From: a virus
Direction: 5' to 3' (one strand)
Length of the DNA stretch: 64,000 bases
Virus record (IMG/VR): IMGVR_UViG_3300041407_000075
Span: 26,163-90,162 of that record
In this document: piece by piece, positions 1 through 8,283 of the stretch
How the letters are laid out: every line of letters begins with the position of its first letter
Position numbering within the stretch: position 1 is the stretch's first letter
Notes under the pieces: generated by a model
What the model was told of the DNA's origin: nothing
Database searches by the model: none
Seen by the model: only the letters and a program-made list of their open reading frames with translations
Translations under genes and position numbers: made by a program

Positions 1-3
1 GGA

Positions 4-180
4 CTACTCAACTTGCTTCTCCTTACTATTCAAATACTCTTCAACTTCTTTCCAACTAATGTCTGGAAAGTACACGTACATCATGCCAGATTTAGCTAAG
101 TTTGTATAGTCTTCTTTCGATTTTATAATGTCTTGCCAAACAAGCTTTGGTCGTTGTGTTGGTACAACTGCTGTGATCAT
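4..180 (-). CDS. hypothetical protein, 58 aa
   Basis: Complete short ORF. The ATG at 178-180 overlaps the stop of the upstream dUTPase gene as ATGA, so the two are translationally coupled. The protein is acidic at its C-terminus and has no motif I recognise. Its position in the nucleotide-metabolism run is the only functional hint. Confidence 0.75.
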   Translation of the reverse strand: MITAVVPTQRPKLVWQDIIKSKEDYTNLAKSGMMYVYFPDISWKEVEEYLNSKEKQVE

Positions 181-608
181 TTACCACTACTCCCAAACCC
201 ACCCTCTCCACGGACAGTCTCACTCAAACTATCCACTTCCTCAAACATCACTTTCTGATAAGGAATCACCATCCCTTGTGCAATTCGATCACCAGCGTTA
301 ACCTCAAGTCCCCAACCTTGTTTATCACAAGACAACTTGACTTTAAGCTCTCCTCGGTAGTCTGAATCAATTACACCAACACAATTGCTTAGACGTACAT
401 CATTCTTGAACCCATGACCACTTCGACTAAAGATTAGCATTACATGATTTTCTGGAATTTCAAATGCAAGGCCAGTTGAATAAGTATGTGGTGCATTATA
501 GTCTGTATCACCATTTAGCATTGTGTAGATATCAAAACAACCGCTGCCATCTGTTGCGTAGGTTGGAAGCTTAGCGGATTCGTACAGACGTTTTACTTTG
601 ACTTTCAA
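177..608 (-). CDS. dut: dUTPase (deoxyuridine 5'-triphosphate nucleotidohydrolase)
   Basis: Hydrolyses dUTP to dUMP and PPi, keeping uracil out of phage DNA and supplying dUMP for dTMP synthesis. The 143-aa length is normal for the trimeric family. All conserved motifs are visible: an N-terminal SGCFDIY block (motif I), SRSGHGFKNDVRL (II), GVIDSDYRGELKV (III, with the catalytic Asp), GDRIAQGMVIP (IV) and a C-terminal Gly-rich GEGGFGSSG arm (V). It leads a run of nucleotide-metabolism genes and overlaps its downstream neighbour by 4 nt. Confidence 0.97.
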   Translation of the reverse strand: MKVKVKRLYESAKLPTYATDGSGCFDIYTMLNGDTDYNAPHTYSTGLAFEIPENHVMLIFSRSGHGFKNDVRLSNCVGVIDSDYRGELKVKLSCDKQGWGLEVNAGDRIAQGMVIPYQKVMFEEVDSLSETVRGEGGFGSSGK

Positions 609-611
609 AAT

Positions 612-767
612 TTACTCCTTAATAAGACTTTTAATTACATCAGCAGTTTTGTTTAGCATTTCTTTATCTTCTTCAAACTCATCACCATACATATCTTGGT
701 GAAGTTCTAACTGTTGCTCTAGAAAGTCAACAATAAGATACAAATCATCTTGATCATATTTAATCAT
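612..767 (-). CDS. hypothetical acidic protein, 51 aa
   Basis: Short ORF rich in Asp and Glu with a helical pattern and no recognised domain. Its ATG at 765-767 overlaps the end of the membrane-protein gene upstream, consistent with an operon. It lies between that gene and dut. Confidence 0.7.
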   Translation of the reverse strand: MIKYDQDDLYLIVDFLEQQLELHQDMYGDEFEEDKEMLNKTADVIKSLIKE

Positions 768-984
768 AAACAGTCTCTCCTGTAACCTTGTTATTAAAAT
801 GACGCCTTACAACATATCCCCTGCCCAAACTCCAAACAGTACAGAGAATAGTTGTGGAAGTGGCAATCCCAACAGGGGTTGTAAAGAACATCAAACAACC
901 CATCGTAATCAACCAACTCCCTACCATGCCTATTGTAGTGTTTGTGCAGGTTTCAATCAAGGATTGTTTCTTAGTTTGTTTCAT
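760..984 (-). CDS. small membrane protein, two predicted TM segments
   Basis: 74 aa. Residues ~17-35 and ~37-55 are hydrophobic with Gly and Thr, followed by a basic tail (RGYVVRRHFNNK), so a two-helix inner-membrane hairpin with the charged end in the cytoplasm is likely. Similar two-helix proteins are common in phages and uncharacterised. It overlaps the upstream diphosphohydrolase gene by 4 nt. Confidence 0.75.
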   Translation of the reverse strand: MKQTKKQSLIETCTNTTIGMVGSWLITMGCLMFFTTPVGIATSTTILCTVWSLGRGYVVRRHFNNKVTGETVYD

Positions 985-1520
985 TTAATCTTACCTGTCA
1001 ACACAAGTTCAAGTTCAGCTAATACGTTGAAAGCGGCGTGTGCCAAATGAACAATATTACTCTCTTCGTCAGTCCTGTTAATAGCTGCAACACCTTCAGC
1101 CTTTTGAATAAATCCTTTCACTCGATGGCGACTAGCAGCGGCAGAGAATTCAGTCTCAGGGTTTGGAAGACCTTTCCAGTCATGAGGCTTGTAGCCTTTG
1201 TTCTCTGCTGCCCATGTCATTACTTTTGCAACTTCATTGATAGCGTTAGGGAAGCCTGAGTCGAATAGGTCCATTTGGACTTTACCAACTTTACGTTCTT
1301 CTAGGATTGGTCGGGCAATAGAGTCTTGACTTACGCTCAATAGCTCAAGTTCATTTTCATAAAATGCTTCTGGCCCTGTCTCACCTTCAGCGCATATCTC
1401 GTAGTCACCGAACAGTGTGTTAGAAACTACATAACCAATCCAACCTTCTGCAATAGAGGGTGTGTCACAGATAGCAATTACTTTGTCCCCGATTTTAAAC
1501 TTCTTACTTACAATCGTCAT
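981..1520 (-). CDS. dATP/dGTP diphosphohydrolase-like protein with N-terminal extension
   Basis: The C-terminal part (residues ~80-179) resembles the phage dATP/dGTP diphosphohydrolase (MazG-like, DUF5664-type) family: a helix containing NAINEVAKVMTWAAENKGYKPHDW, then ASRHRVKGF, then DEESNIVHLAHAAFN with acidic residues suited to metal binding. The N-terminal ~75 residues look like a separate small beta domain (KIGDKVIAICD, GWIGYVV). Such enzymes shape the dNTP pool in phage infection. Some partner with modified-base pathways, but no PurZ or other base-modification gene is visible here. The family call rests on motif memory only. Confidence 0.65.
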   Translation of the reverse strand: MTIVSKKFKIGDKVIAICDTPSIAEGWIGYVVSNTLFGDYEICAEGETGPEAFYENELELLSVSQDSIARPILEERKVGKVQMDLFDSGFPNAINEVAKVMTWAAENKGYKPHDWKGLPNPETEFSAAASRHRVKGFIQKAEGVAAINRTDEESNIVHLAHAAFNVLAELELVLTGKIK

Positions 1521-1659
1521 TCGATACAGCCTCCTTCAATCGTTTAATCTGCTCAAGCATATCCGCTTGATGTTGTTTGAGATTATAGATTTCTTTAGTT
1601 AAGCTGTCAATCGAATTCTCCAAGCGATTGACAGTGTTCTTTAGTTTGTAGTCTTCCAC
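1504..1659 (-). CDS. coiled-coil protein, 51 aa
   Basis: Starts at GTG 1657-1659, which overlaps the upstream stop (TAGTG) and has an AGGTGG site ahead. A longer reading from 1689 would run far into the neighbour. The protein is almost entirely a heptad-like helix (LENSIDSLTKEIYNLKQHQ), so it probably oligomerises. No function is recognised. Confidence 0.65.
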   Translation of the reverse strand: MEDYKLKNTVNRLENSIDSLTKEIYNLKQHQADMLEQIKRLKEAVSNDDCK

Positions 1660-1763
1660 TATTTCGCCACCTGCTGCTTCTCTTCCCACATCTTACGACA
1701 TTGTTCACAATCGGCAGTAGGCTTGCGGATAACTTTATATTGTGGGTGTTTTTTACACTTCAT
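1659..1763 (-). CDS. short Cys-containing phage protein, 34 aa
   Basis: Begins MKCKKHPQYKV and carries C-x18-20-C-x2-C, a layout seen in many short phage ORFs that probably form a metal knuckle. It sits directly between the HNH gene and the coiled-coil gene with 1-3 nt overlaps, so it appears to be a genuine operon member. Confidence 0.7.
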   Translation of the reverse strand: MKCKKHPQYKVIRKPTADCEQCRKMWEEKQQVAK

Positions 1764-1766
1764 AGT

Positions 1767-2462
1767 TTACGCCTCAATAGTAGCCAATAATTCTTTATTT
1801 GGTTCGTCACCGTAGTATTCCTTAGATAACTTGTCGTAAAGTATGGCAGCTTCTACATCGTCTGTAAAGTTTTTATCTACAATTGTTTTACCTTTAAACA
1901 CAAGCTTCATTCTCCACTTCTGTGAGAACTTGTGCCACACAACCCCAATAAATCTTGAAGGGTTAGTTGTATTTTTATAGGTAAGTTTACGTCTTCCGTG
2001 ACTTTGGACACCATTATCAGACCACCTGCAATTATCTTTACAGTAGTGCCCATTTACATCAACACGGTCAATACTCAATCCATTAGGTGCTTCACCCATA
2101 TCCTCGAAAAACCTCTGAAAGTCTTCCCAACCATCTAAGAGTTGAATACCACGACCTCCATAATTCTCCCACTCTTCATTCTCAGGATTGGTGCATCTTT
2201 GTTTCATATTAGCCCAAGAGCCATATGTAGCAGTTCCTGTCATTCCATGAGTTGTGAATCTTTCCTTAACGCCATCAATCATTGCACAACCACAGGAACT
2301 GCTAGTACCATTAGTTAGTCGTCGGCCATCCACCTCCCTGATAACCCCGCACAAGCATTTACAGACATATTTCTTTCTGTTATCCGAGGATTTTTCATCA
2401 GACCTATAAAGTACAGACCACCTTCCAAACTGTTGCCCTGTTAGATCAGTTTTCTTCCCCAT
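1767..2462 (-). CDS. HNH homing endonuclease with AP2-like DNA-binding domain
   Basis: Mobile endonuclease. The start is set at ATG 2460-2462, which has GAGGA six bases ahead, rather than the ORF limit at 2477. Order of parts: a zinc-ribbon-like N-terminus (LTGQQFGRWSVLY, then CKCLCG and SCGCA), an HNH core (residues ~85-150: GMTGTATYGSW, SIDRVDVNGHYCKDNCRW) and a C-terminal AP2-like fold (FIGVVWHKFSQKWRMKL). It lies immediately after the DEDD exonuclease gene with a 7-nt gap, as expected for a free-standing homing gene inserted next to a conserved replication gene. Confidence 0.9.
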   Translation of the reverse strand: MGKKTDLTGQQFGRWSVLYRSDEKSSDNRKKYVCKCLCGVIREVDGRRLTNGTSSSCGCAMIDGVKERFTTHGMTGTATYGSWANMKQRCTNPENEEWENYGGRGIQLLDGWEDFQRFFEDMGEAPNGLSIDRVDVNGHYCKDNCRWSDNGVQSHGRRKLTYKNTTNPSRFIGVVWHKFSQKWRMKLVFKGKTIVDKNFTDDVEAAILYDKLSKEYYGDEPNKELLATIEA

Positions 2463-2469
2463 AAGATCC

Positions 2470-3387
2470 TCACACAATGTTTCTCAACAAACTGTCACGC
2501 TTAACTTTAGAGAGCAGATTCACACTACCTCGACGTTGTTGTCCAGTTACAGTGTTACGATAGCGGTCATACTTCCCAAGATTAGAGTAAACAAAACCTT
2601 CTTTCACCCACTCTTCGTTGTTACTAGGTTCATCGTCGTATACGTCAAAGTTAGGAAGCTTTGCGTCCCATGGACTGATAATCAGGTAGAGTTCTTCTAG
2701 GCTTAAGATGTCTAGAATATTGTAATCTTCCATCTCACAGAAAGCTTCCAAATTACCTTTTAAGCACTCACTCCAAAGCTCGAAACCAGAGAATTTTGCA
2801 TGTCCTGATTTCTTATATTTTGTGCAAAGTGTGTCCGTCATATACTGAAGCTTGTTACTTGTAAAACCAAACTGAGACTTTGCAATCTGTAAGACATCGA
2901 TGTGACGATATGCACTTGGAGGCTTCATTCCATGAATAACAAATCTGGCATTTAGCTTTTTCTGATCGAATTTTTTACCATTCTGAGTGATAACAAAATC
3001 ACACTCATCGAGAAGTTTCCAGATACCTTGTAGAAGTTCTTTATCATCCTCTACATTCTTAGCATCACGCTGATCTTGATAGTAAATATCATCCTCACCA
3101 AGAAACTTCGCAGCCCAGCTCAATACGTGCCAGTCAGAATGAATTTGGTTCAGACCAATATTGTTATCCCAAAGCGACCAACAGTAACCAAGCAATGGGG
3201 CCGTTTCAATATCATAAATGAGAACTCGTGGACCTTTCTTTGCAGTCGCCGGTACCGATTTAAACTCTTTACGCAAGTAATCGGAAACAGTTGACTTACT
3301 TACATCAAGAAGTTCTGCAATCTTCCTCCAACTCTTGCCCGTCTTAGCTAGTTCAATTGCCTGTTGTTTCCATTCTACTTCACTCAA
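2470..3387 (-). CDS. predicted 3'-5' exonuclease (DEDD/RNase H-like) with N-terminal HTH
   Basis: 305 aa. Residues ~1-40 form a resolvase-type helix-turn-helix (TGKSWRKIAELLDVSKSTVSDYL). Residues ~50-240 carry a DEDD nuclease core: VLIYDIET (Asp and Glu of motif I), TQNGKKFDQKKL (II) and YNILDILSLEELY (III). The C-terminus has the layout of the zinc-ribbon tail of related phage exonucleases (GFVYSNLGKYDRYRN), but I see no Cys pairs, so the ribbon looks degenerate. Likely roles are DNA processing or repair. It overlaps the genes on both sides only minimally. Confidence 0.8.
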   Translation of the reverse strand: MSEVEWKQQAIELAKTGKSWRKIAELLDVSKSTVSDYLRKEFKSVPATAKKGPRVLIYDIETAPLLGYCWSLWDNNIGLNQIHSDWHVLSWAAKFLGEDDIYYQDQRDAKNVEDDKELLQGIWKLLDECDFVITQNGKKFDQKKLNARFVIHGMKPPSAYRHIDVLQIAKSQFGFTSNKLQYMTDTLCTKYKKSGHAKFSGFELWSECLKGNLEAFCEMEDYNILDILSLEELYLIISPWDAKLPNFDVYDDEPSNNEEWVKEGFVYSNLGKYDRYRNTVTGQQRRGSVNLLSKVKRDSLLRNIV

Positions 3388-3603
3388 TTAAATCTCTCCC
3401 TTCAATTCTAAAATAAGCTGATAAAGCTTGTTATTGATGTCAAGCACAGTGTCCAGCGTCTCTTGCTTCTGGTAAACACTGAAAGTATGAAAGTCCCTAC
3501 TTATGATCTCATTCCGCCCGACCCAGAAGTCTAACTTAGAGATAGTGTGCTCTATCGAGTTACCTGCGTCTGGTTTCTTTGGAAACATCTCTATAACTGA
3601 CAT
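3388..3603 (-). CDS. hypothetical protein, 71 aa
   Basis: Start chosen at ATG 3601-3603 because GGAGG lies seven bases ahead. The longer frame to 3675 lacks a site and would overlap the next gene. The C-terminal half is a likely coiled coil (DTVLDINNKLYQLILELKG). No family recognised. Its stop abuts the exonuclease start. Confidence 0.7.
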   Translation of the reverse strand: MSVIEMFPKKPDAGNSIEHTISKLDFWVGRNEIISRDFHTFSVYQKQETLDTVLDINNKLYQLILELKGEI

Positions 3604-3616
3604 ATCTAACCTCCGG

Positions 3617-3760
3617 TTACACACCCAAGACTGAGCACCACACATTAAAAAAGACACTAAACTGGATAAATTCACACCAGAAGATTGCTGTCCAATAATT
3701 ATTCAGAAGCCAATCTTTGATTTCAGGATCAGACGGATAATCAATCGTATAATATTTCAT
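3617..3760 (-). CDS. hypothetical protein, 47 aa
   Basis: Short ORF with an aromatic-rich, hydrophobic C-terminal half (WTAIFWCEFIQFSVFFNVW), possibly membrane-associated. The start overlaps the end of the upstream ORF (ATGA). No function recognised. Confidence 0.55.
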   Translation of the reverse strand: MKYYTIDYPSDPEIKDWLLNNYWTAIFWCEFIQFSVFFNVWCSVLGV

Positions 3761-3930
3761 TTGAATTGTTCACTCCAGTCTTCTTCTGATGGGGGTATGT
3801 TGTCAATAAGATAGGATTCTTGTTTCATGGCTAGTTCAAGCAATTTATCAAGCTTAAGATTAAGCGTAGAAATTTGAATAGTTAATTCCTGATAGGATTC
3901 AAGGTTGGACATCTTAGTTTTGTCAGTCAT
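3757..3930 (-). CDS. coiled-coil protein, 57 aa
   Basis: Residues ~10-40 form an amphipathic helix (LTIQISTLNLKLDKLLELAM), followed by an acidic tail. The ATG at 3928-3930 overlaps the stop of the next gene upstream, indicating a coupled operon. No family recognised. Confidence 0.65.
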   Translation of the reverse strand: MTDKTKMSNLESYQELTIQISTLNLKLDKLLELAMKQESYLIDNIPPSEEDWSEQFK

Positions 3931-4292
3931 TCTACACTCTCCAAAAATTTAACGATTTCATTATGTACTTGATAATCACAACGACCTAGGACAGATCGAA
4001 GAAGGTTAATAGCCTCATCAAGTTTACTGTGAGCTTCATATTTCAACTCTACAACCTCAAAGATATCTTGCTCTGAGAACAGTGGACTGCGCTTACTTGC
4101 CTGACCACCAACCCAACGAGATGGCTCTTCAATATAATCAAGACCATACTTAGTCATTGTAGTGCCAAACATACTCTGGTTAAAAGCATTCTTAGCATGT
4201 CCCGGTTGTTTCCAAGAGGATTTACCAGACCGTGCAATGAACAACTCTTTTGTTTCTTTGTGTTGGATTATGTAGGTTTTATTTGGATTCAT
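3927..4292 (-). CDS. conserved phage hypothetical protein, 121 aa
   Basis: The N-terminus (YIIQHKETKELFIARSGKSS) is a beta-rich segment I associate with uncharacterised phage proteins. The C-terminus is helical. It overlaps the HNH nuclease gene by 14 nt and belongs to the replication operon. Function unknown. Confidence 0.7.
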   Translation of the reverse strand: MNPNKTYIIQHKETKELFIARSGKSSWKQPGHAKNAFNQSMFGTTMTKYGLDYIEEPSRWVGGQASKRSPLFSEQDIFEVVELKYEAHSKLDEAINLLRSVLGRCDYQVHNEIVKFLESVE

Positions 4293-4806
4293 TCTTCATT
4301 TCCTCCTCAATTTGCTTACGTCTTTTTTGAGCATTGCTTGCTGGCACTATACCATGTTCTTTAAGCCAAGCAACGTCTTTCTTTGCCTTGCAGAGGGAAA
4401 TAATCTCTTTTTGAATGAGTGCGTCTTCGAAACTAATCCCCATCCGTTCAGCATAAGATTTTACTTTGTGCGCTTCCTTATTGACCAAAGCCATTTCATC
4501 TTTATCACAACACAAGTGAAGAATGAAGGGGAGGACATCTTCCCAATCAGTGAATTTTACATTACCAATCTTATGATCCACTTCCAGCAAAGACTTCCCT
4601 GTCCACTCTCCTGTCAACTCACAGTAAGCTCCAGACTTTGCACGTCCTTTGTAATCGTCTGGTGGCTTGGAACACCCTTCATTCTTGAACTGCATCTTTG
4701 GTGGGTAGAACTGCCAGATAGATTTTCTGAGTGCTCCTCTAAGCCAAGTGAAAAAGCTAGACTTTGTAGGCCAAACATCTGGAGATTGTTTCCAAGGTTC
4801 CTTCAT
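4279..4806 (-). CDS. HNH endonuclease, replication-associated
   Basis: 175 aa with a single HNH core at ~62-115: YCELTG, then EVDHKIGNVKFTDW with the catalytic His, then a C-terminal ALVNKEAHKVKSYAERMG helix. Unlike the mobile HNH genes it has no AP2 domain, and it overlaps the 5'-3' exonuclease by 4 nt, so it is probably a resident nuclease, either Holliday-junction or debranching type (compare T7 gp3 by position only) or for host DNA breakdown. Confidence 0.75.
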   Translation of the reverse strand: MKEPWKQSPDVWPTKSSFFTWLRGALRKSIWQFYPPKMQFKNEGCSKPPDDYKGRAKSGAYCELTGEWTGKSLLEVDHKIGNVKFTDWEDVLPFILHLCCDKDEMALVNKEAHKVKSYAERMGISFEDALIQKEIISLCKAKKDVAWLKEHGIVPASNAQKRRKQIEEEMKNESK

Positions 4807-5756
4807 ACTATACCCATATTCTGCATAACTTCACGGATATTTACAAAGTCACCTTCCCAACGTAGCATGTGAATTCCATCCCAATATATTTGTGCAACAC
4901 CAAGGTAATCTTTTGTAACTTCACGTCCACATTGATCAGTGTAAGTTACTTCTTCTGGATACCACTTCTTGTACATGTCATGCACAGCTTGCCAACATTC
5001 TTGTTCTGTCTCCAAATCTTTGAGTAGCTTGTATCCAGACTTTTCCCCAAACTTAATTTTAGCAAGGTAGCAAGGATTCAATCCGTCAATCGCATCACCA
5101 ACAATCCACTGAAGATACTTCCATTTACTACCGTGGCCCCTTACTTTACCTTTGTCATCTAAAACTAGTTCACCAAGACCTTTAACAAACAAGGGTTCTT
5201 GCATCCGATCCCAATTGTACACCCAGCCATCGGTACCCATACTATCTTTATCTGTGCTACAACCAATGATTTTAGTCTTGGTTTTAATCCCATCATGTTG
5301 ACGAATGGAGATTTTATCATCAGCTTCACCAATAACAACTTCAGCCTTATGAACCCCTTTCAAATACTCCATAACTTCCTTAAGTTGGAGGGGTTTTACT
5401 AGTCCTGAGCGGTTTCCCTTGTAGCGTTGAGGTAGGGGTAGCTCATCACGAAAGTTGTCTTTTCCACTAAGATAAATCTCGTACTTATCTGTTCCACAAG
5501 TTTCACAGATACCTTGGATCATCCGCTTGACTGTGTGTAAAGCATAAGAGATATCTTCAGCGTTTTGTGTATCTGTAATCTCAAAGTCTTCTAGTGGAAA
5601 TTTATCACCGATTGTTTCTTTAAGTTCAGTACGGTGCTTGAATACTTTACTGCGCTGACTAGGTTTGTGTAAAGCAATAATTCCACGAGTTTCATTTGCA
5701 GCAGAGGCTTTAAAAGCCAGCAAATCTCCATCGATGATGCATATTGGTTTACTCAT
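4803..5756 (-). CDS. 5'-3' exonuclease / flap nuclease (PIN-like, T7 gp6 type)
   Basis: 317 aa. The N-terminal metal site is ICIIDGDLLAFKASA. The central conserved blocks are LPQRYKGNRSG, VVIGEADDKISIRQ and IGCSTDKDSMG, whose Asp residues bind the two metals of the FEN/T7 gp6 fold. The later IVGDAIDGLNPCYL matches the helix-3-turn region. It removes RNA primers and flaps during phage replication. It sits in the replication operon, overlapping the HNH nuclease by ATGA. Confidence 0.9.
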   Translation of the reverse strand: MSKPICIIDGDLLAFKASAANETRGIIALHKPSQRSKVFKHRTELKETIGDKFPLEDFEITDTQNAEDISYALHTVKRMIQGICETCGTDKYEIYLSGKDNFRDELPLPQRYKGNRSGLVKPLQLKEVMEYLKGVHKAEVVIGEADDKISIRQHDGIKTKTKIIGCSTDKDSMGTDGWVYNWDRMQEPLFVKGLGELVLDDKGKVRGHGSKWKYLQWIVGDAIDGLNPCYLAKIKFGEKSGYKLLKDLETEQECWQAVHDMYKKWYPEEVTYTDQCGREVTKDYLGVAQIYWDGIHMLRWEGDFVNIREVMQNMGIV

Positions 5757-6068
5757 TTAAGAACCTTCTGCCATTAGATAAACTTTAGGCGTAACACCAA
5801 ACTGCTTCTCAAGTTTAACGACAGCATTACCAATTTGTTCAGGAAGGTTTGCACTGAGTTCTACGGTTGAATACTCACTACTGGATACAACTACTTCACC
5901 AAAGATACAATCATCTGTATCAGCATCATAATATGGACCAGAACGTTCTAGGCCTTCATCTTCTGACCAATCATAGAAGTCTAATTCTGTATCTGTCGAA
6001 TTCATAATATCTTCAGCTTCGCTGTAAGTGTAACCAACAGCAATAACTCCACGATATGAAATACCCAT
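5757..6068 (-). CDS. conserved phage hypothetical protein, 103 aa
   Basis: Acidic, beta-rich N-terminus (YRGVIAVGYTYSEAED). I recall similar short proteins from unrelated phages but no function. It is preceded by a hairpin with a T-run (6081-6110) and its stop touches the exonuclease start. Confidence 0.7.
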   Translation of the reverse strand: MGISYRGVIAVGYTYSEAEDIMNSTDTELDFYDWSEDEGLERSGPYYDADTDDCIFGEVVVSSSEYSTVELSANLPEQIGNAVVKLEKQFGVTPKVYLMAEGS

Positions 6069-6080
6069 AATGTTTTCTCC

Positions 6081-6110
6081 TTATACAAATAAGGGCTCTT
6101 TCGAGCCCAA
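6081..6110 (-). terminator. rho-independent terminator
   Basis: GGGCTC and GAGCCC (6093-6098, 6103-6108) form a 6-bp stem with a 4-nt loop, read on the minus strand into TTATTTG. It lies between two minus-strand genes, so it probably lowers transcription into the exonuclease genes. Confidence 0.65.
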
Positions 6111-6117
6111 ACAAACC

Positions 6118-6393
6118 TTAGTTATATTCACCACTAATCTCTTTATAAAACTCTACAAAGTCTTTAGCCTTAGCAATCTTATCTTCTTCTTTGTCAATGT
6201 TATTACGAACATAAACTTCAGCGGCTTTCAGCGTTGACTTAACTACAGCCTTCTCAATACCAAGTTCATTCTCGTTCTTCTGATAAGTGTACTCTTCAGC
6301 GAGGGAATTCAAGTCTTGCTCAAGGGTTACGATTTCATTGAACAGCGCTTTTGCTCGTTCGTACAGGGATTCTTTAGATAGGGTGATGCTCAT
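6118..6393 (-). CDS. helical hypothetical protein, 91 aa
   Basis: Mostly alpha-helical and charged (LEQDLNSLAEEYTYQKNENE, KAKDFVEFYKEISG). No recognised family. It lies directly upstream of a terminator and next to the SSB cluster. Confidence 0.7.
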   Translation of the reverse strand: MSITLSKESLYERAKALFNEIVTLEQDLNSLAEEYTYQKNENELGIEKAVVKSTLKAAEVYVRNNIDKEEDKIAKAKDFVEFYKEISGEYN

Positions 6394-6408
6394 ATATATT
6401 TCTCCTAA

Positions 6409-6900
6409 TTAATAAATTTCAATACCAAAGTTAATCTCACCCATCAGTTCAGTATTACCGCTCTCTGTTTTATAAGCATATAGAAAGGGTTTAACTTCGT
6501 CTACACGTTTTCCAATAGTACAGAAGCGAGCTGGTCCACAAGTATGAATTTTACCAATCTTTGCAACTTTATCTGGGCGCACATTCCAGTCATAAGCTTT
6601 AAGCAAACCATCATCCAATACTGGAACTTGCTGAGGAAGTTTTTGCTCAATGTAGCCAGAAACAGTGCGCCAGAACGCAGCAGAAATTGTTTCAAGTTTC
6701 TTTGCTTGTGCTACGTAGTCTGTTGTCGGATAAACATCATCCAAAGGATAGTGCTTTACAAGTTTACGATCCTCAGACCATTCAATATCAAACTTGGACA
6801 ATAGGGCAAGTGCTTTATCTTTCTCTTTACTACCAATTGCATTTAATTCAGAGGTAATGTCTGTGACATTTGGTGTGAACTCTTTTATTTCTAAAATCAT
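6409..6900 (-). CDS. hypothetical protein, 163 aa
   Basis: Start placed at ATG 6898-6900, with AAGGAG seven bases ahead. The ORF extends to 6927 without a site. The mixed alpha/beta protein has no motif I recognise. Located just downstream of the SSB gene in the replication run. Confidence 0.7.
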   Translation of the reverse strand: MILEIKEFTPNVTDITSELNAIGSKEKDKALALLSKFDIEWSEDRKLVKHYPLDDVYPTTDYVAQAKKLETISAAFWRTVSGYIEQKLPQQVPVLDDGLLKAYDWNVRPDKVAKIGKIHTCGPARFCTIGKRVDEVKPFLYAYKTESGNTELMGEINFGIEIY

Positions 6901-6947
6901 AAATCTCTCCTTAAATAAGTGACTCATCCTTGAGTCATTGTGTTAGA

Positions 6948-7634
6948 TCAGAAAGGGAGCAAATCTTGCTCTTCTTCGTCCAGTTCTACAGGCGCTGGCT
7001 TAGCCTTCGGTGCTGGGGCTTCCTTTTCAGCAGGCTTAGCCTCAACCTTTTTCATTGCATAAGTGCCAAGTACATCATCCACCACATTACCATCACCACC
7101 TTTACTTTCATAAGGAATGTGCTCAACTACTTGTACAGTATCCAGAGTAACAGTGAGCTGACCTTCAGGGTTACGATAGCCGAACAATTTCAAAGTACAA
7201 ACTGAGCCATTACCAATATCTTGAGTAAAGGCTTGACCTTCTTTGTCAATAACATTGACAGTCATTGGGTTGCCCTTCTTGCTGAACTCAGGCTTAGCCA
7301 AACCAAAGCCGTACATCCCCTCTACAACATCGTAGTTAGTCTTACCTTCCTCGACATCCTTGGACAAAGGATATTTAATACGACGCGGTGGCTTAGTGGT
7401 CTTGTCCTTACCAACCAAGGCAAAACCTTTGTTCAACATCACTTCGTCCAGCAATTTATCCTTAGTTGCCTCATCCACGAACGCTGTCAGACTGAACTCT
7501 TTGTCCGTACTCTGGTACTTGCTTTTGGGAGAATGTACAGCAGCATAGAACACAGGAGCATTCAGTACATATACATTAAAAGTTTCCAAAGTACCGGACT
7601 TAGGGAGTTGCTTGACAATTACAGAAGTAGTCAT
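6948..7634 (-). CDS. single-stranded DNA-binding protein, gp2.5-like
   Basis: 228 aa. The body (residues ~1-180) resembles phage OB-fold SSBs (YAAVHSPKSKYQSTDKEFSL, then FVDEATKDKL, then GMYGFGLAKPEFSKKGN). A Pro/Ala/Lys linker (~190-212) leads to an acidic tip ending DEEEQDLLPF, the hallmark of SSB tails that recruit replisome partners. It coats ssDNA and coordinates the polymerase and primase-helicase encoded nearby. Confidence 0.85.
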   Translation of the reverse strand: MTTSVIVKQLPKSGTLETFNVYVLNAPVFYAAVHSPKSKYQSTDKEFSLTAFVDEATKDKLLDEVMLNKGFALVGKDKTTKPPRRIKYPLSKDVEEGKTNYDVVEGMYGFGLAKPEFSKKGNPMTVNVIDKEGQAFTQDIGNGSVCTLKLFGYRNPEGQLTVTLDTVQVVEHIPYESKGGDGNVVDDVLGTYAMKKVEAKPAEKEAPAPKAKPAPVELDEEEQDLLPF

Positions 7635-7709
7635 TTAATTTTCTCTATTAAGTTGTGTATAGTTTTGTTCACATTATTGTGAGGGTATATCTGCCTTTCG
7701 ACAAATTCT

Positions 7710-8006
7710 TTACATAAAGCCTACAGCAATCCAGCCAAGGAACAGTGCGAATGCTGGCATCAGTACACCCACTGTAACAGATGTTGCCCAATCATCACTG
7801 CTTTTTTCTTTGCCAATTTCAAGCCCGCGAGTATTGAGGAACAAACCGAACAATACACTAAGACCATAAGCATGTGCAAGTTTAATTGGTACTACACCAA
7901 GAGGCACTACGAACCATGCCCACAGAACATGAATTGCATATCCCCACCAAAGACCCAGAAGTGCCAGCCCAACTACAGCGCCTAGAACCAAAAGAATTGC
8001 TTTCAT
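7710..8006 (-). CDS. integral membrane protein, ~3 TM
   Basis: 98 aa with hydrophobic spans at ~3-22, ~30-55 and ~75-97, and a short soluble loop (GLEIGKEKSSDDWATS). No enzymatic motif. It could be a phage inner-membrane protein acting on the host envelope or in superinfection exclusion, but nothing in the sequence decides this. Confidence 0.75.
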   Translation of the reverse strand: MKAILLVLGAVVGLALLGLWWGYAIHVLWAWFVVPLGVVPIKLAHAYGLSVLFGLFLNTRGLEIGKEKSSDDWATSVTVGVLMPAFALFLGWIAVGFM

Positions 8007-8016
8007 TTATTTCTCC

Positions 8017-8283
8017 TTAATGTTTAGTTGGTTCAGTTTTCTTCTTGGCTACTTTAATCTCTGTCACATTCCCAGCTTCTTCATTCTCAAAAGGACTTTC
8101 ACCCGAAAGATGATCACCAAACAACTGACTATCAACAAAGCTCTTTACAGCCTGATTCATAGCATCTCGTTTAGATTGCTCCCACTGAAAGAAATCGGCT
8201 GCATCTGAGAAGACATATTCTACAGTGGAAATTGATGCATCACCAACTTTTTCTACAGAATCTTTTAATGTTACGCTGCCCAT
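8017..8283 (-). CDS. hypothetical protein, 88 aa
   Basis: Soluble, with a Lys-rich C-terminus (KVAKKKTEPTKH). No recognised domain. Co-directional and tightly spaced with its neighbours. Confidence 0.65.
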   Translation of the reverse strand: MGSVTLKDSVEKVGDASISTVEYVFSDAADFFQWEQSKRDAMNQAVKSFVDSQLFGDHLSGESPFENEEAGNVTEIKVAKKKTEPTKH